Below the pieces are notes generated by a model. The model did no database searches, was not told where the DNA came from, and was given only the letters and a program-made list of their open reading frames with translations. 64,000 nucleotides of DNA from Chitinophagales bacterium (GTDB lineage Bacteria > Bacteroidota > Bacteroidia > Chitinophagales > CAIOSU01), in the NCBI GenBank assembly GCA_026003335.1, contig BPHB01000001.1, positions 124,001 through 188,000 on the forward strand, given 5' to 3'. Positions 41,433 to 51,010 of this stretch are shown here, one piece after another. The translations under genes were made by a program, and so were the position numbers. Positions within the stretch are counted from its first letter, which is position 1. The number at the start of each line of letters is the position of its first letter.

Positions 41433-43667
41433 ATGAAGTCTTTCGTATTTACTTTTTTTATTTTTCTTTTTTCATCCTGCCTGCGGGGAGAGGAGATACC
41501 TCCTTTTATTTATGACAAGGGACTTGAGAAGCTACCCGGGAAATATCTCGGTATTCTGGAAGATACTACGGGCAAGCTTACCGCCATTGAAGTAATCAGA
41601 GAAGGGAAGTTTACTCCTGCATCGCAGGACTTGCCTAATCTGATGATCAGCAAATCAGTGTTTTGGGTCAAATTTCAAATAACGAATCGCTCAGACAACC
41701 CGAAAGTACTGTTCATGTATGATTATCCTATCACGGATAAAGCCAATCTGTATGCTGTTTTACCGGATGGATCGGTTTCTGTACAACTATCCGGTGAAAA
41801 GGTTGCAATTAACAAAAGAAAATATAAACAAGCTGAATTTATATATGATTTAAACATACCGATAAATGAAACCCGTACTTTCCTTCTGGAGGTGGCTAAC
41901 AGGCAGCAGATAATCTTGCCCCTGTATGTTGGTCCTACGGAACTGATTTTTGATGCCGTTCTGAAAAATACCTCTATAGTGGGCTTGTATGCGGGCATAA
42001 TTGTCGTAATGTTTTTCTATAACCTGTTTCTGTATGGTGCTCTTAAGGAAAAAAATTACATCTGCTACGCTGCCTTCGTTCTGTTGTCCGGATTAACTCA
42101 TGTCAGTCATCATGGATACACTTATAAAATGTTATGGCCTTCTCTGCCTTGGGCAGCAGAGCTAAGTGTAGCTCTGTCTCCGGCACTGGTGGGTATGGCA
42201 GGCATCCTTTTTGTCAGAAATTTTTTGAATATAAAGCAGAATCTGCCTCGTTTCACGCCTGTGTATAACATTACTTCAGTCGGTTATATTGCTTGTATGT
42301 TGTTGTATATGACGGGTAGTTATCAATTGAGCTACAAGCTCACTCAATCCACGGCATTACTATTTATGTTGGTTATTATTATTTCTGCAGCACGTGTCGC
42401 TTATCAGGGATACCATCCGGCACGCTATTTCTTTGCGGCATTTGTTTTTCTTATTGTTGGAATTGTTCTTTATATACTAAAAGACTTTGGACTTTTGCCT
42501 TACACAAAATTTACGGTGTATGGCCTGGAAGCCGGATCATTTTTTTCTATTGTGATGTTGTCCTTTGCGCTTGCAGACAAAATCAACCTGATGAGGAGAG
42601 AAAAAGAAATATCTCAGGCTCGTGCTATGGAGGCATTGCAGGAAAACGAACGCATAGTAAGAGAGCAAAACATTATGCTTGAAGCAAAAGTGGCGGAGCG
42701 AACAACAGAATTGCAAAAAGCCAACCGGGAACTCCAGGCTGCTATTGAAGACCTTAAAGAAGCTCAGGCACAACTGGTAGAGGCTGAAAAGATGGCCTCT
42801 CTTGGTCAGCTCACGGCCGGCATAGCCCATGAGATTAATAACCCGATAAATTTCGTGGTTGCCAACATTAAACCCCTTAAAAGGGATGTTGACGACATGC
42901 TGGAAATATTGAACAAATACAGCCAAATAAAAGATGTTGATCAGATTAGAGAAAAACTGGATGAAGCAGAACGTTTGCGGCAGGAGCTGGACCTGGACTA
43001 CATCGTAGAGGAAGTTAAACTCTTGCTGAAAGGCATGGAAGAAGGAGCTAATCGTACTGCTGAAATTGTAAAAGGGTTGCGGACATTCTCCCGCCTGGAT
43101 GAGGGCGACCTCAAAATGGCAGATATTAATGACGGTCTGGAATCTACTTTGCTATTGCTGAGCGGCTCCCTGGGCAACATCCGGGTAGAGAAAAAACTTG
43201 CTGCTCTGGGCCCGGTTGAATGCTATGCCGGCAAGCTCAATCAGGTATTTATGAATATCCTGCGCAATGCTACGCAGGCTTTTAAAGAAAAGCAGTTCAA
43301 AGAAGGGGAAACTCCGGTCATCACCGTGGAAACCGAAGACCTTGGGGATGAGGTCATCATCCGCATAGGGGATAACGGTATAGGCATTCCTGAAAACATT
43401 AAAAACCGGATTTTTGAACCCTTTTTTACCACCAAAGAGGTAGGCGAAGGCACCGGCTTAGGGTTATCCATTGCCTATAATATCATAGAAAAACATCATG
43501 GCGTTATTGAAGTAGATTCGCAGGAAGGCGTGGGAACGCAATTCTCAATAATTATTCCCAAGCTGCAGACTGTTGCCGAGGAAACAACCCCGGATAAAGA
43601 ATACACGATGCGTGAACAAAGACGCAACAGGCTCTTAAAAAAGAAAAGCCAACTTAAAACAAGGTGA
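41433..43667 (+). CDS. 7TMR-DISM sensor histidine kinase
   Basis: A 744-residue membrane sensor kinase. A signal sequence leads to a periplasmic 7TMR-DISMED2 domain (about residues 30-170, SKSVFWVKFQITNRS, PITDKANLYAV), followed by seven membrane helices (about 180-385), a coiled coil (about 390-450), the HisKA phosphoacceptor LTAGIAHEINNPINFVVANI (His near residue 467), and a HATPase domain with NILRNATQAFKEK (N box), IGDNGIGIPE and GTGLGLSIAYN. DISMED2 domains bind small, often carbohydrate-like, ligands. It is 40 bases downstream of the GNAT gene and overlaps the next gene by 4 bases when its GTG start is used. Confidence 0.92.
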   Translation: MKSFVFTFFIFLFSSCLRGEEIPPFIYDKGLEKLPGKYLGILEDTTGKLTAIEVIREGKFTPASQDLPNLMISKSVFWVKFQITNRSDNPKVLFMYDYPITDKANLYAVLPDGSVSVQLSGEKVAINKRKYKQAEFIYDLNIPINETRTFLLEVANRQQIILPLYVGPTELIFDAVLKNTSIVGLYAGIIVVMFFYNLFLYGALKEKNYICYAAFVLLSGLTHVSHHGYTYKMLWPSLPWAAELSVALSPALVGMAGILFVRNFLNIKQNLPRFTPVYNITSVGYIACMLLYMTGSYQLSYKLTQSTALLFMLVIIISAARVAYQGYHPARYFFAAFVFLIVGIVLYILKDFGLLPYTKFTVYGLEAGSFFSIVMLSFALADKINLMRREKEISQARAMEALQENERIVREQNIMLEAKVAERTTELQKANRELQAAIEDLKEAQAQLVEAEKMASLGQLTAGIAHEINNPINFVVANIKPLKRDVDDMLEILNKYSQIKDVDQIREKLDEAERLRQELDLDYIVEEVKLLLKGMEEGANRTAEIVKGLRTFSRLDEGDLKMADINDGLESTLLLLSGSLGNIRVEKKLAALGPVECYAGKLNQVFMNILRNATQAFKEKQFKEGETPVITVETEDLGDEVIIRIGDNGIGIPENIKNRIFEPFFTTKEVGEGTGLGLSIAYNIIEKHHGVIEVDSQEGVGTQFSIIIPKLQTVAEETTPDKEYTMREQRRNRLLKKKSQLKTR

Positions 43668-43669
43668 TT

Positions 43670-44773
43670 ATGGAAAACATTGCCTGGCCAACTAAACCTA
43701 AAATATTATACCTGGATGATGAGCCCAATAACCTGATAACATTCAAGGCGGCTTTCAGGCGTGAATATGATATTCAGACGGCCACGTCTGCAGAGGAGGC
43801 TTTGAGCCTCATGGACCAACACTTATTTGAAGTAGTCATCAGTGATCAACGCATGCCCGGCATGACGGGAGTAGAATTTTTTAAAGCCCTCTTTGAAAAA
43901 TATCCGCTTCCGGTGCGCATACTGCTTACCGGTTATGCAGACATTGAATCGGTAATTAAAGCAATTAATGAAGGCCATGTGTACCGGTATATTACTAAGC
44001 CATGGAATGAGGCTGACCTCAGGCTGGCCATTAACAATGCTTTGCAGCTTTATCATGCCCAAAATGAAATAAAACGCAGAAACATAGAACTACAAAAAGC
44101 ATATGAAGAACTGGAAAAGTTCGTATATTACGCTTCTCATGATATGAGAGCTCCGCTGGCTTCTGTTCTGGGGATTGTTAAGCTGGCTAAAATGGAAAGC
44201 AGTTCCTCCGGACAATATCTGGATATGATTGAGATGACCGTGAAAAAACTGGATGTGCTTTTACAAAATATAATCAGCTACTATCGTAATGCCAAATCCG
44301 ACAATGCGGTTGAGGAAATTAACCTGGAGAAATTTTTACAGGAGTCGGTTGAACGCCATGCTTATCTGGATGATGCACAGCACATCCGGTTTACTATTGA
44401 TGTGAAGCAGGAAAAACCTTTGAACACTGACCCCGTGCGGCTGGGCATTGTGCTAAACAATCTGATTTCCAATGCTATTCGATATCAGCGCGAAGATGCC
44501 CGGGATAAAATGGTACGCCTGAGCGCTCATGTGCAAAACGGTCATGCCATTATAGAAGTAGAAGACAATGGAATAGGTATAAACCCTGAGCTTCAGGATA
44601 AAATCTTTACCATGTTTTACCGCTCAGCGCAAAAAAAGTCAGGATCAGGGATTGGACTATATATTGTTCAGGATGCGGTTAAAAAATTAAATGGGAAAGT
44701 TGAAGTGACAAGCAGGCCCGGTGAGGGGTCCAAGTTTACCATAATCATACCCAATCAGAATGGAACCAGCTAA
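43670..44773 (+). CDS. Hybrid response regulator/histidine kinase
   Basis: A 367-residue cytosolic protein. A receiver domain comes first: ILYLDDEPNN (near residue 9), VVISDQRMPGMTG (Asp near residue 55), and LLTGYADIES. A coil follows, then a HisKA domain with FVYYASHDMRAPLASVLGIV (His near residue 157) and a HATPase (NLISNAIRYQ, VEDNGIGINPE, GSGIGLYIVQD). Both GTG 43664 (a 4-base overlap with the kinase gene) and ATG 43670 are possible starts; I report the ATG. It presumably accepts phosphate from the upstream kinase and passes it on to the receiver that follows. Confidence 0.9.
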   Translation: MENIAWPTKPKILYLDDEPNNLITFKAAFRREYDIQTATSAEEALSLMDQHLFEVVISDQRMPGMTGVEFFKALFEKYPLPVRILLTGYADIESVIKAINEGHVYRYITKPWNEADLRLAINNALQLYHAQNEIKRRNIELQKAYEELEKFVYYASHDMRAPLASVLGIVKLAKMESSSSGQYLDMIEMTVKKLDVLLQNIISYYRNAKSDNAVEEINLEKFLQESVERHAYLDDAQHIRFTIDVKQEKPLNTDPVRLGIVLNNLISNAIRYQREDARDKMVRLSAHVQNGHAIIEVEDNGIGINPELQDKIFTMFYRSAQKKSGSGIGLYIVQDAVKKLNGKVEVTSRPGEGSKFTIIIPNQNGTS

Positions 44774-45164
44774 TACACCTTTGGTCATGCTGGTGGATGA
44801 CAACGAAATTGACCTCTTTTTAGCAAAAAAATTTCTGCGTGTTGCAGGTATTACGGAAAAAATTGTAACTTTTCAAACAGCTGCGGAAGCACTGGATTAC
44901 CTGGAAAAGCATGCTGGCAGCATCACCGATCTGCCTGACCTCATTTTACTGGATATTCAAATGCCGGTTATGAACGGATTCCAATTTCTGGAGCGTTTTG
45001 CCACACTTCAGAACTACCTCAGTAAAACTCCGCACATCATTATGCTTTCCTCTACTGTAGACCCCATTGATGAAGAGCGCGCCCGCTTGAATCCTCTGGT
45101 AGCAGACATGCTCAAAAAGCCGCTCAACCCTGATGAGCTGAAGGCAACTATAGCCAAACTATAA
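44760..45164 (+). CDS. Single-domain response regulator
   Basis: A 134-residue receiver of the CheY/Rcp1 type. The acidic pocket is LVDDNEIDLFLAKKFL near residue 11, the phosphorylated Asp is in DLILLDIQMPVMNG near residue 61, and ADMLKKPLNPDEL carries the conserved Lys near residue 120. It overlaps the previous kinase gene by 14 bases and closes the operon. Rcp1-type receivers often act as protein-protein outputs of the kinase encoded beside them. Confidence 0.93.
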   Translation: MEPANTPLVMLVDDNEIDLFLAKKFLRVAGITEKIVTFQTAAEALDYLEKHAGSITDLPDLILLDIQMPVMNGFQFLERFATLQNYLSKTPHIIMLSSTVDPIDEERARLNPLVADMLKKPLNPDELKATIAKL

Positions 45165-45222
45165 AAGCCTCATCCTTTTGTGTAAAAACAACCGGTCCCT
45201 GAGACAGACCAGAGTAAAAATG

Positions 45223-45306
45223 TGCCCGGAAAGGGAATCGAACCCCCACGGTGTTGCCACCACTGGATTTTGAGTCCAGCGCGTCTACCAGTTCCGCCAT
45301 CCGGGC
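45223..45306 (-). tRNA. tRNA-Leu (CAA)
   Basis: An 84-base class II tRNA. The acceptor stem is GCCCGGA with TCCGGGC, the anticodon loop reads CTCAAAA (anticodon CAA), a variable arm is present and the T loop is GTTCGATTC. Third in a minus-strand cluster after tRNA-Thr and tRNA-Gly. Confidence 0.95.
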
Positions 45307-45375
45307 AATGTATGTTGCAGCAGGCTTTATCAGCACCTATTGTCGGGGTGCACTTTCAGAGGCCTGTGTATTCTG

Positions 45376-45448
45376 AGCGGGAAACGGGACTCGAACCCGC
45401 GACCCTCAGCTTGGGAAGCTGATGCTCTACCAACTGAGCTACTCCCGC
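45376..45448 (-). tRNA. tRNA-Gly (CCC)
   Basis: A 73-base tRNA with acceptor stem GCGGGAG/TTCCCGC, anticodon loop TTCCCAA (anticodon CCC), D arm AGCTCAGTTGGTAGAGC and T loop GTTCGAGTC. Middle of a three-tRNA cluster. Confidence 0.95.
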
Positions 45449-45559
45449 CTGAGAAAATTGCCAGTAAGCCAAAGTAACAAAAATAAATGCTTGTATAAAA
45501 AATAAAGACCGCATGCCTGAATTGAGCACATACATCTTAAAACAACTTGTCAGGCACCG

Positions 45560-45631
45560 AGCCGAAGACGGGATTTGAACCCGTGGCCTACGGTTTACGA
45601 AACCGTTGCTCTACCGCTGAGCTACTTCGGC
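45560..45631 (-). tRNA. tRNA-Thr (CGU)
   Basis: A 72-base tRNA with acceptor stem GCCGAAG/CTTCGGC, anticodon loop TTCGTAA (anticodon CGT) and T loop GTTCAAATC. First of the minus-strand tRNA cluster; it ends 52 bases from the sensor kinase gene. Confidence 0.95.
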
Positions 45632-45683
45632 TGAAAACCAAGGGACGAAAAATAGCAACTTCTGCCATATTCTTCCAAACCAT

Positions 45684-48600
45684 TCAGCTATAAAGGGGCA
45701 GCTCAATAAAAAATGTTGTCCCTTTTCCGGCCTCTGATTCAAACCATATTCTGCCGCCAGCCGCTTCAATAATTTCCTTTGTTATGGCCAATCCAAGTCC
45801 GGTGCCTCCGCTTTTGGTAGTGAAATTGGGGATAAAAACTTTTTCTGCCTGTTCCGGAGTGATGCCGATGCCATTATCCTGAATCGTTACGGTCACCTTT
45901 CCGTTGGCTTGCTGCAGGCTTATAATTATTTGGCCAGCCCGTTCAGGCGGTATGGCCTGAATAGCATTTTTAATCAGATTGTTAAACACGCTCAGCATCT
46001 GATTGCGGTCGCAGAAAACCTGCACTGGCTCCATTGGCCGTGTAAAGCGGATGAGCCCGTCCCGCTCCTCACTGAAAAGGTTCACAGCAGAAGTGATGAT
46101 GTCGCTCAGGTTAATCACTTCGTTTTGAGCGCGCGGCATTTTGGCAAACGAAGAAAACTCCGAAGCAATACGCGCCAGATTGTCAATCTGCTCGATCAGT
46201 GTTTCGCATACTTTTTTGGCAATCTCCTGACTTCTGGGGTCACCCTCTGCCATGGTGCGCTGCAGATGTTGAATGCTCAGTTTCATTGGAGTCAACGGAT
46301 TTTTTATTTCATGCGCAATCTGTTTTGCCATCTCACGCCAGGCGCTTTCTCGTTCCGACTTGGCCAGCATCTGGGCGCTCTTTTCCAGCTCCACCAACAT
46401 ACGATTATATTCAGCTATCAGCGAACCGATTTCATCGTTGCTCTTCCATTCAATAGGTTCATTCTTTTTACCCAATTGAATCAGATTCAGCTTTTCGCTG
46501 ATAATCCGGAAAGAGCGGGTGATGGAGTCTGATAAAAAGTAAGCCAGTATTCCGGCAAGCACCAGCAGCAGTACATACACATTCACCAAAGTAACCAGCA
46601 GGGAGGCGATTTCGTTATTCAGTTCCCGTTCTCTTGCAAAATAAGGGAGATTAAGATACCCTAACAGGGTGCCGTCATTATTCCGGATGGGGGAGTAGAT
46701 AGAAATAAAATTCAGACTGCCGATATGTTCACTCTGAATGAACTGTACCTTATTTTCCAATGCGGAATGCAGATAGGCCGTCGGATCCATCAAGGGCGAC
46801 AGCAGCCCTTTGTCAAAAATCTCCGGCTGCGAGGTGTTAGTCAGCATACCAGGCGGACTGTAAATATTGATGTCAATGTTTTCTATGTCAGAGAGTGCAG
46901 AAAGATCAATCGGGCTGCTGGCTTGAATGGAGTAGGGGGTCAAAATGGTGGTGTCTTCCTTTAAAATATATTCAATAGCCGTTCTTACACTGAGGCTTTT
47001 ATTCATCAGATACTCCATGTGCGATTGCTTGTATTCTTTTACTATATTGGAAATAGTATAATAACCGATAAAGAAAAAAGAAGAAAGGATAGTTATTATA
47101 AGTGAAAACTGAATCTTATCCCGAAAAGTCAGATTTACTTTTGGTAGCGGAATCCTTCCTGATAAAAGACGAAGCACCAGGTAGCGTAAGCTGATGAGCA
47201 GAATTCCGGCAACCAGATAAATGCAAAACAGATAGGAAAACAGTGAAAAAGGAGCAAGCATAGTCTTGTCCTTATCGGTGATAACCACATATTTATTGTC
47301 GCTTGAGCGATAAATCAGATGTTTCAGAGAACCTTCACCTACTTCTTTAAATTCGCGTACTTCCGGCAACGTGTCTGAAAAGAAACTAAAATGAAAAGGG
47401 TAAGAATATTCACCATGATGCTTCACCAGAATGCCGTCTGAATAGAGTGCATAGCTGTAATGCTCCATATTTTCCGGAGGCTTGATTTTTTCTTCTAGCA
47501 GCAATTCGGGGTAGAGGTTTTTCTGCGAATAGGTTTTGGGTATCAGTTCCAACACAATTGACCCGACAAGCTTGCCCTGGTAGATAATAGGCAGATTACT
47601 TATATAGGCATAACTTCCGTAGGGTTTGGGAATGTAATACAGAAAGTCGCTTAAAGTTTGCTGCGCGCGGGATATTTGCTCTTCGTTTAAAAGTTCCAGA
47701 TAAGCATCCGGTGCCGAACGAAAAAGGCGCCCTTCCGGATTTAACGTGTAGATGCTGACATCATATTTTCTGAAAAAACCTGAGAAGTATTTTATCCTTA
47801 TACGGTCAGTAATTTCCTGCGTGGAAATAAAGGGCTTGATGAAATAGTTTCTGATAAAGGGATCTTCCAAAATCCGACCTTGTACATCCAGAAAGAGAAA
47901 TTCGGTAGCCAGATCCCGTTCAGTAGATAGCTTGCGAGCCAGATTTTTTCTGTTTAACAAATCCTGTGCTCCGCTGTAATAATTCAGGTATATGGTGGCA
48001 AACATACACAGCGGCATAAGCAGAACTATCATATTGGAAGGCGTACTGAGCGGAACCCGTCTGGACACCAGAGAATGTAATACAACAAGAATGAGCATAA
48101 TGGCCAGCGCAGCAGCATACTCCAGCCAAGGGCTGCCTCTAGTGATCAGGACTGCCAGATAAATAGCAGATGCTGTGACGCCTGACCACAAAACCAGTTT
48201 TTTATCCGAATCAGAAAAGGTACGGAAAGCCTTCACTGTCGTTAACGCCAGGACAGCCAGACCAATGGTGATACAGCCTAACGCGATGACGCTGTAAATA
48301 TTGAAAGATGCAAGATCATGAAAGGCAAAAGGTATTTTTGAATCAATCAGCAGGCTTTTAAACAAAAAAGCTGAAAGGCGCGAGGAGCCGAACACTATCA
48401 GAAAAAGGATTGAATAAAGTATAAATCGCGCTGCACGTGAAAGCTGTTCAGGCAGGGAGATGGAAACATGCCGGTAGAAATAAACTACCACCCAGAACAG
48501 TAAAAGCAGATTGATACTTAAATCGCCCAGTGATTTGTTCAGAGAAGATGATGCGTAAAGCTGAGGGCTGAATAACTCCATGTCATAAAGGCCCGTAGGA

Positions 48601-49382
48601 TAATTGGCCATCAAACTGCCCCAGCGGATGGCTCCCAAAAGCGCTGCAAGCAGAACGAAGCTGCCCGGTGCGGAAAAAGCTGAAACCATTCTGGCTATAT
48701 ATGCAACAGCCATCAGCAGAAACCCCAGCGACAAGTAATACAAAGCCACTTTCATCTGCCTGCCTGTGGAGATGGGGTTGTCTCTGGGCTGGAGATAAAA
48801 CAGAGGTTTTCCCTCTGAATTTCTGACAGGGAAAGCCTTCGGTACTTCAGTTAGAGACAGCTCCCATTGTGCAGGGATATCCAGTAAGGGATTAAATGTA
48901 TTCTGGATATGTCTGTTTTGAACCGGAAAGTTGTGTTTTAGCAGAAATGAGCGAATGATAGTGTAGGTATGGCCTGTGGAATCCGTCTTTCTGATCCCTG
49001 CTATTTCATAATAGCCTCCCGGCAGTTTATATACGTAGCTGCCACCGGTTAGCGCGTGGATAACATGTGCAGGAGGAAGAGCCTTGTTGTTATTCCATAA
49101 AATCGGCTCTCCATTTTTATAGATTAGGAATCCATAAGGGCGCGATAAAATTTCGGGGAAGTAGCTGGATCGGAAACGGTTTTCAATCAGATCGTGTATT
49201 ATCTGACTATCGGCTGTCAGTTGCTCAAAGTCTTGCATTACACTGCCCAACCTGCTTTCAGTTGTGCGCACAATAACTTGCGGAGCCTTATCGGGGAAAA
49301 GCCATTCAGAATGAAACGAAGCGGCAAACGCTGCCACAGCCAGGAGCAGAAACAACAGCGATTTCTGAATATGCGCTTTCAA
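45684..49382 (-). CDS. Large multi-pass sensor histidine kinase (NtrY-like)
   Basis: A 1232-residue membrane kinase. It has an N-terminal helix and a periplasmic region (about 30-215), a cluster of about seven helices (about 215-480), a second large periplasmic sensor region, further helices near 715-750 and 775-795, and a third extracytoplasmic domain before the last helix near 955. A HAMP segment (DSITRSFRIISEKLNLI, near 970) leads to HisKA, REMAKQIAHEIKNPLTPMKL (His near residue 1025), and a HATPase (NLIKNAIQAIPPERA, IQDNGIGITPEQ, GTGLGLAITKEII). The architecture resembles the large NtrY-type kinases of Bacteroidota. No response regulator is adjacent, so its partner is elsewhere. Confidence 0.88.
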   Translation of the reverse strand: MKAHIQKSLLFLLLAVAAFAASFHSEWLFPDKAPQVIVRTTESRLGSVMQDFEQLTADSQIIHDLIENRFRSSYFPEILSRPYGFLIYKNGEPILWNNNKALPPAHVIHALTGGSYVYKLPGGYYEIAGIRKTDSTGHTYTIIRSFLLKHNFPVQNRHIQNTFNPLLDIPAQWELSLTEVPKAFPVRNSEGKPLFYLQPRDNPISTGRQMKVALYYLSLGFLLMAVAYIARMVSAFSAPGSFVLLAALLGAIRWGSLMANYPTGLYDMELFSPQLYASSSLNKSLGDLSINLLLLFWVVVYFYRHVSISLPEQLSRAARFILYSILFLIVFGSSRLSAFLFKSLLIDSKIPFAFHDLASFNIYSVIALGCITIGLAVLALTTVKAFRTFSDSDKKLVLWSGVTASAIYLAVLITRGSPWLEYAAALAIMLILVVLHSLVSRRVPLSTPSNMIVLLMPLCMFATIYLNYYSGAQDLLNRKNLARKLSTERDLATEFLFLDVQGRILEDPFIRNYFIKPFISTQEITDRIRIKYFSGFFRKYDVSIYTLNPEGRLFRSAPDAYLELLNEEQISRAQQTLSDFLYYIPKPYGSYAYISNLPIIYQGKLVGSIVLELIPKTYSQKNLYPELLLEEKIKPPENMEHYSYALYSDGILVKHHGEYSYPFHFSFFSDTLPEVREFKEVGEGSLKHLIYRSSDNKYVVITDKDKTMLAPFSLFSYLFCIYLVAGILLISLRYLVLRLLSGRIPLPKVNLTFRDKIQFSLIITILSSFFFIGYYTISNIVKEYKQSHMEYLMNKSLSVRTAIEYILKEDTTILTPYSIQASSPIDLSALSDIENIDINIYSPPGMLTNTSQPEIFDKGLLSPLMDPTAYLHSALENKVQFIQSEHIGSLNFISIYSPIRNNDGTLLGYLNLPYFARERELNNEIASLLVTLVNVYVLLLVLAGILAYFLSDSITRSFRIISEKLNLIQLGKKNEPIEWKSNDEIGSLIAEYNRMLVELEKSAQMLAKSERESAWREMAKQIAHEIKNPLTPMKLSIQHLQRTMAEGDPRSQEIAKKVCETLIEQIDNLARIASEFSSFAKMPRAQNEVINLSDIITSAVNLFSEERDGLIRFTRPMEPVQVFCDRNQMLSVFNNLIKNAIQAIPPERAGQIIISLQQANGKVTVTIQDNGIGITPEQAEKVFIPNFTTKSGGTGLGLAITKEIIEAAGGRIWFESEAGKGTTFFIELPLYS

Positions 49383-49442
49383 GAGGTTATCCGGTTAAGC
49401 TACTTCTGGTTAAAAATCCGGGAATGTTGTATGCTGCCGCCC

Positions 49443-50219
49443 TTATTCCTTGGATTTAGCCTGTTCCCACAAGGCATCCATCTGTTCCAGCGTCATTGTA
49501 CGCAGGTCGCCTCGTAACTGGTTTACAGTGTTTTCAATGTACTCAAAACGTCTGATGAATTTTCGGTTTGCCTTTTCCAATGCTGCTTCAGGGTCAACTT
49601 TGATATACCGTGCATAATTTACCAGGGCAAACAGCACGTCTCCGAATTCTTCTTCCACCTTGCTGTCGGGCATATTTTCAGAACTGGCAACCGCCTGCTG
49701 CAACTCCTGCAATTCTTCCCGCACCTTATCCCACACCTCACGGGCTTCTGTCCATTGAAATCCTACCTGAGCTGCTTTCTCCTGTATGCGGTAAGCTTTG
49801 ATAAGAGCGGGCAGTGAAACCGGCACTCCCGACAAAACTGATTTTTTCCCTTCTGCAAGTTTCAGCTTTTCCCAGTTCTGCTTTACCTGTTCTTCAGTTG
49901 TTGCCTGTACATGTCCGTAGATGTGCGGATGTCTTTTTATCAGCTTTTCACACTCTTCACGGATAACGGAAGCAAGGTCAAACCATTTTTCCTCAGAAGC
50001 GATTTTGGCGTAGAACACAATGTGCAGCAGCAAGTCGCCCAGTTCTTCGCGGATGGCTTCCGGCTCACCCAGGTCGATGGCGTCAGCCAGTTCATAGGTT
50101 TCTTCAATGGTAAGATTGCGCAGGGTGGCCATGGTCTGCTTTTTATCCCAGGGGCATTTTTCCCGCAACTCATCCATAATAGCCAGTAGTCTTTCAAAGA
50201 CAGTAAGTGTTTGGTTCAT
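49443..50219 (-). CDS. mazG: Nucleoside triphosphate pyrophosphohydrolase MazG
   Basis: A 258-residue MazG, which hydrolyses (d)NTPs to monophosphates and pyrophosphate. The first MazG domain carries CPWDKKQTMATLRN (near residue 22), LTIEETYELADAI (near residue 33) and EELGDLLLHIVF (near residue 57), with the EExxE and ExxD Mg2+ ligands. A second, degenerate copy follows from about residue 165, with EEFGDVLFALVNYAR. Length and duplicate domain are standard for the family. It is downstream of nothing obvious and 60 bases ahead of the large kinase on the same strand. Confidence 0.95.
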   Translation of the reverse strand: MNQTLTVFERLLAIMDELREKCPWDKKQTMATLRNLTIEETYELADAIDLGEPEAIREELGDLLLHIVFYAKIASEEKWFDLASVIREECEKLIKRHPHIYGHVQATTEEQVKQNWEKLKLAEGKKSVLSGVPVSLPALIKAYRIQEKAAQVGFQWTEAREVWDKVREELQELQQAVASSENMPDSKVEEEFGDVLFALVNYARYIKVDPEAALEKANRKFIRRFEYIENTVNQLRGDLRTMTLEQMDALWEQAKSKE

Positions 50220-50416
50220 AAGGGGTTCAGAATGATGAGGTTAAAGTTACCAATTTTGAAAAGACATGCCGGGGCCAACAAAAGTTTGATAATCAACCAT
50301 GTACGTAACCAAGCGCAGTTGCAAGAAACATACTATGCACGATTTTTGTTGTATAATCCAGTGAAAGGAATGTAATTTTTCCAGGAACATTTTCAGAGGT
50401 ATAACCGTATATCCAC

Positions 50417-50992
50417 ATGTTAAACCTGAAAAAATTGAGCACCGTAAAACCCTCAAAGGGTGTCTTGCTTTTGGCAGAGCCTTTTATGGCTGATCCACAC
50501 TTCAGGCGAACGGTGGTTGTGCTGTGCGAAAATCAGAGAAGCGGCTCAATAGGGTTTATACTCAACCGTCCTACACCCCTGAAGCTTCCAGAAGCAATTG
50601 ACGGAATCTTAGTCAATTTTGATGCTCCCTTGTACTATGGCGGGCCGGTGCAGACTGATACTTTGCATTTCGTACATAATGTAGAAAACCTGGATGGGGC
50701 AATAAAAATCATAGATGGCCTTTACTGGGGTGGTGATTTTGAGCAGCTTAAAGAGTTGATTAATACCAACGCAGTCAGGCCGGAAAATTTTCGTTTCTTC
50801 GTAGGCTACTCAGGATGGGATGTGAGCCAGCTGGATAATGAAATAGCCGCCAACTCCTGGATTACCTATCCGGCAAAGGCATATCATGTTTTTAAATCAC
50901 CTCCGGAAACGCTCTGGAAAGACGTGCTGCGGGAAATGGGCGGAGAATTTGCGCTCATGGTGAACTTCCCTGAAGATCCCCAGATGAACTAA
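50417..50992 (+). CDS. YqgE/AlgH family protein
   Basis: A 191-residue YqgE/AlgH (DUF179) protein. Hallmarks are LLAEPFMADPHFRRTVVVLCE near residue 17 (20 residues spanned here in part), SIGFILNRPT near residue 44, APLYYGGPVQTDTLHFVH near residue 71, and FRFFVGYSGWDVSQLDNE near residue 134. The fold is known; the biological role is uncertain. The ATG at 50417 is the only plausible start. It is divergent from mazG and convergent with the OmpA-type gene. Confidence 0.9.
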   Translation: MLNLKKLSTVKPSKGVLLLAEPFMADPHFRRTVVVLCENQRSGSIGFILNRPTPLKLPEAIDGILVNFDAPLYYGGPVQTDTLHFVHNVENLDGAIKIIDGLYWGGDFEQLKELINTNAVRPENFRFFVGYSGWDVSQLDNEIAANSWITYPAKAYHVFKSPPETLWKDVLREMGGEFALMVNFPEDPQMN

Positions 50993-51010
50993 CCTGCTTT
51001 GTAGGGCAGC

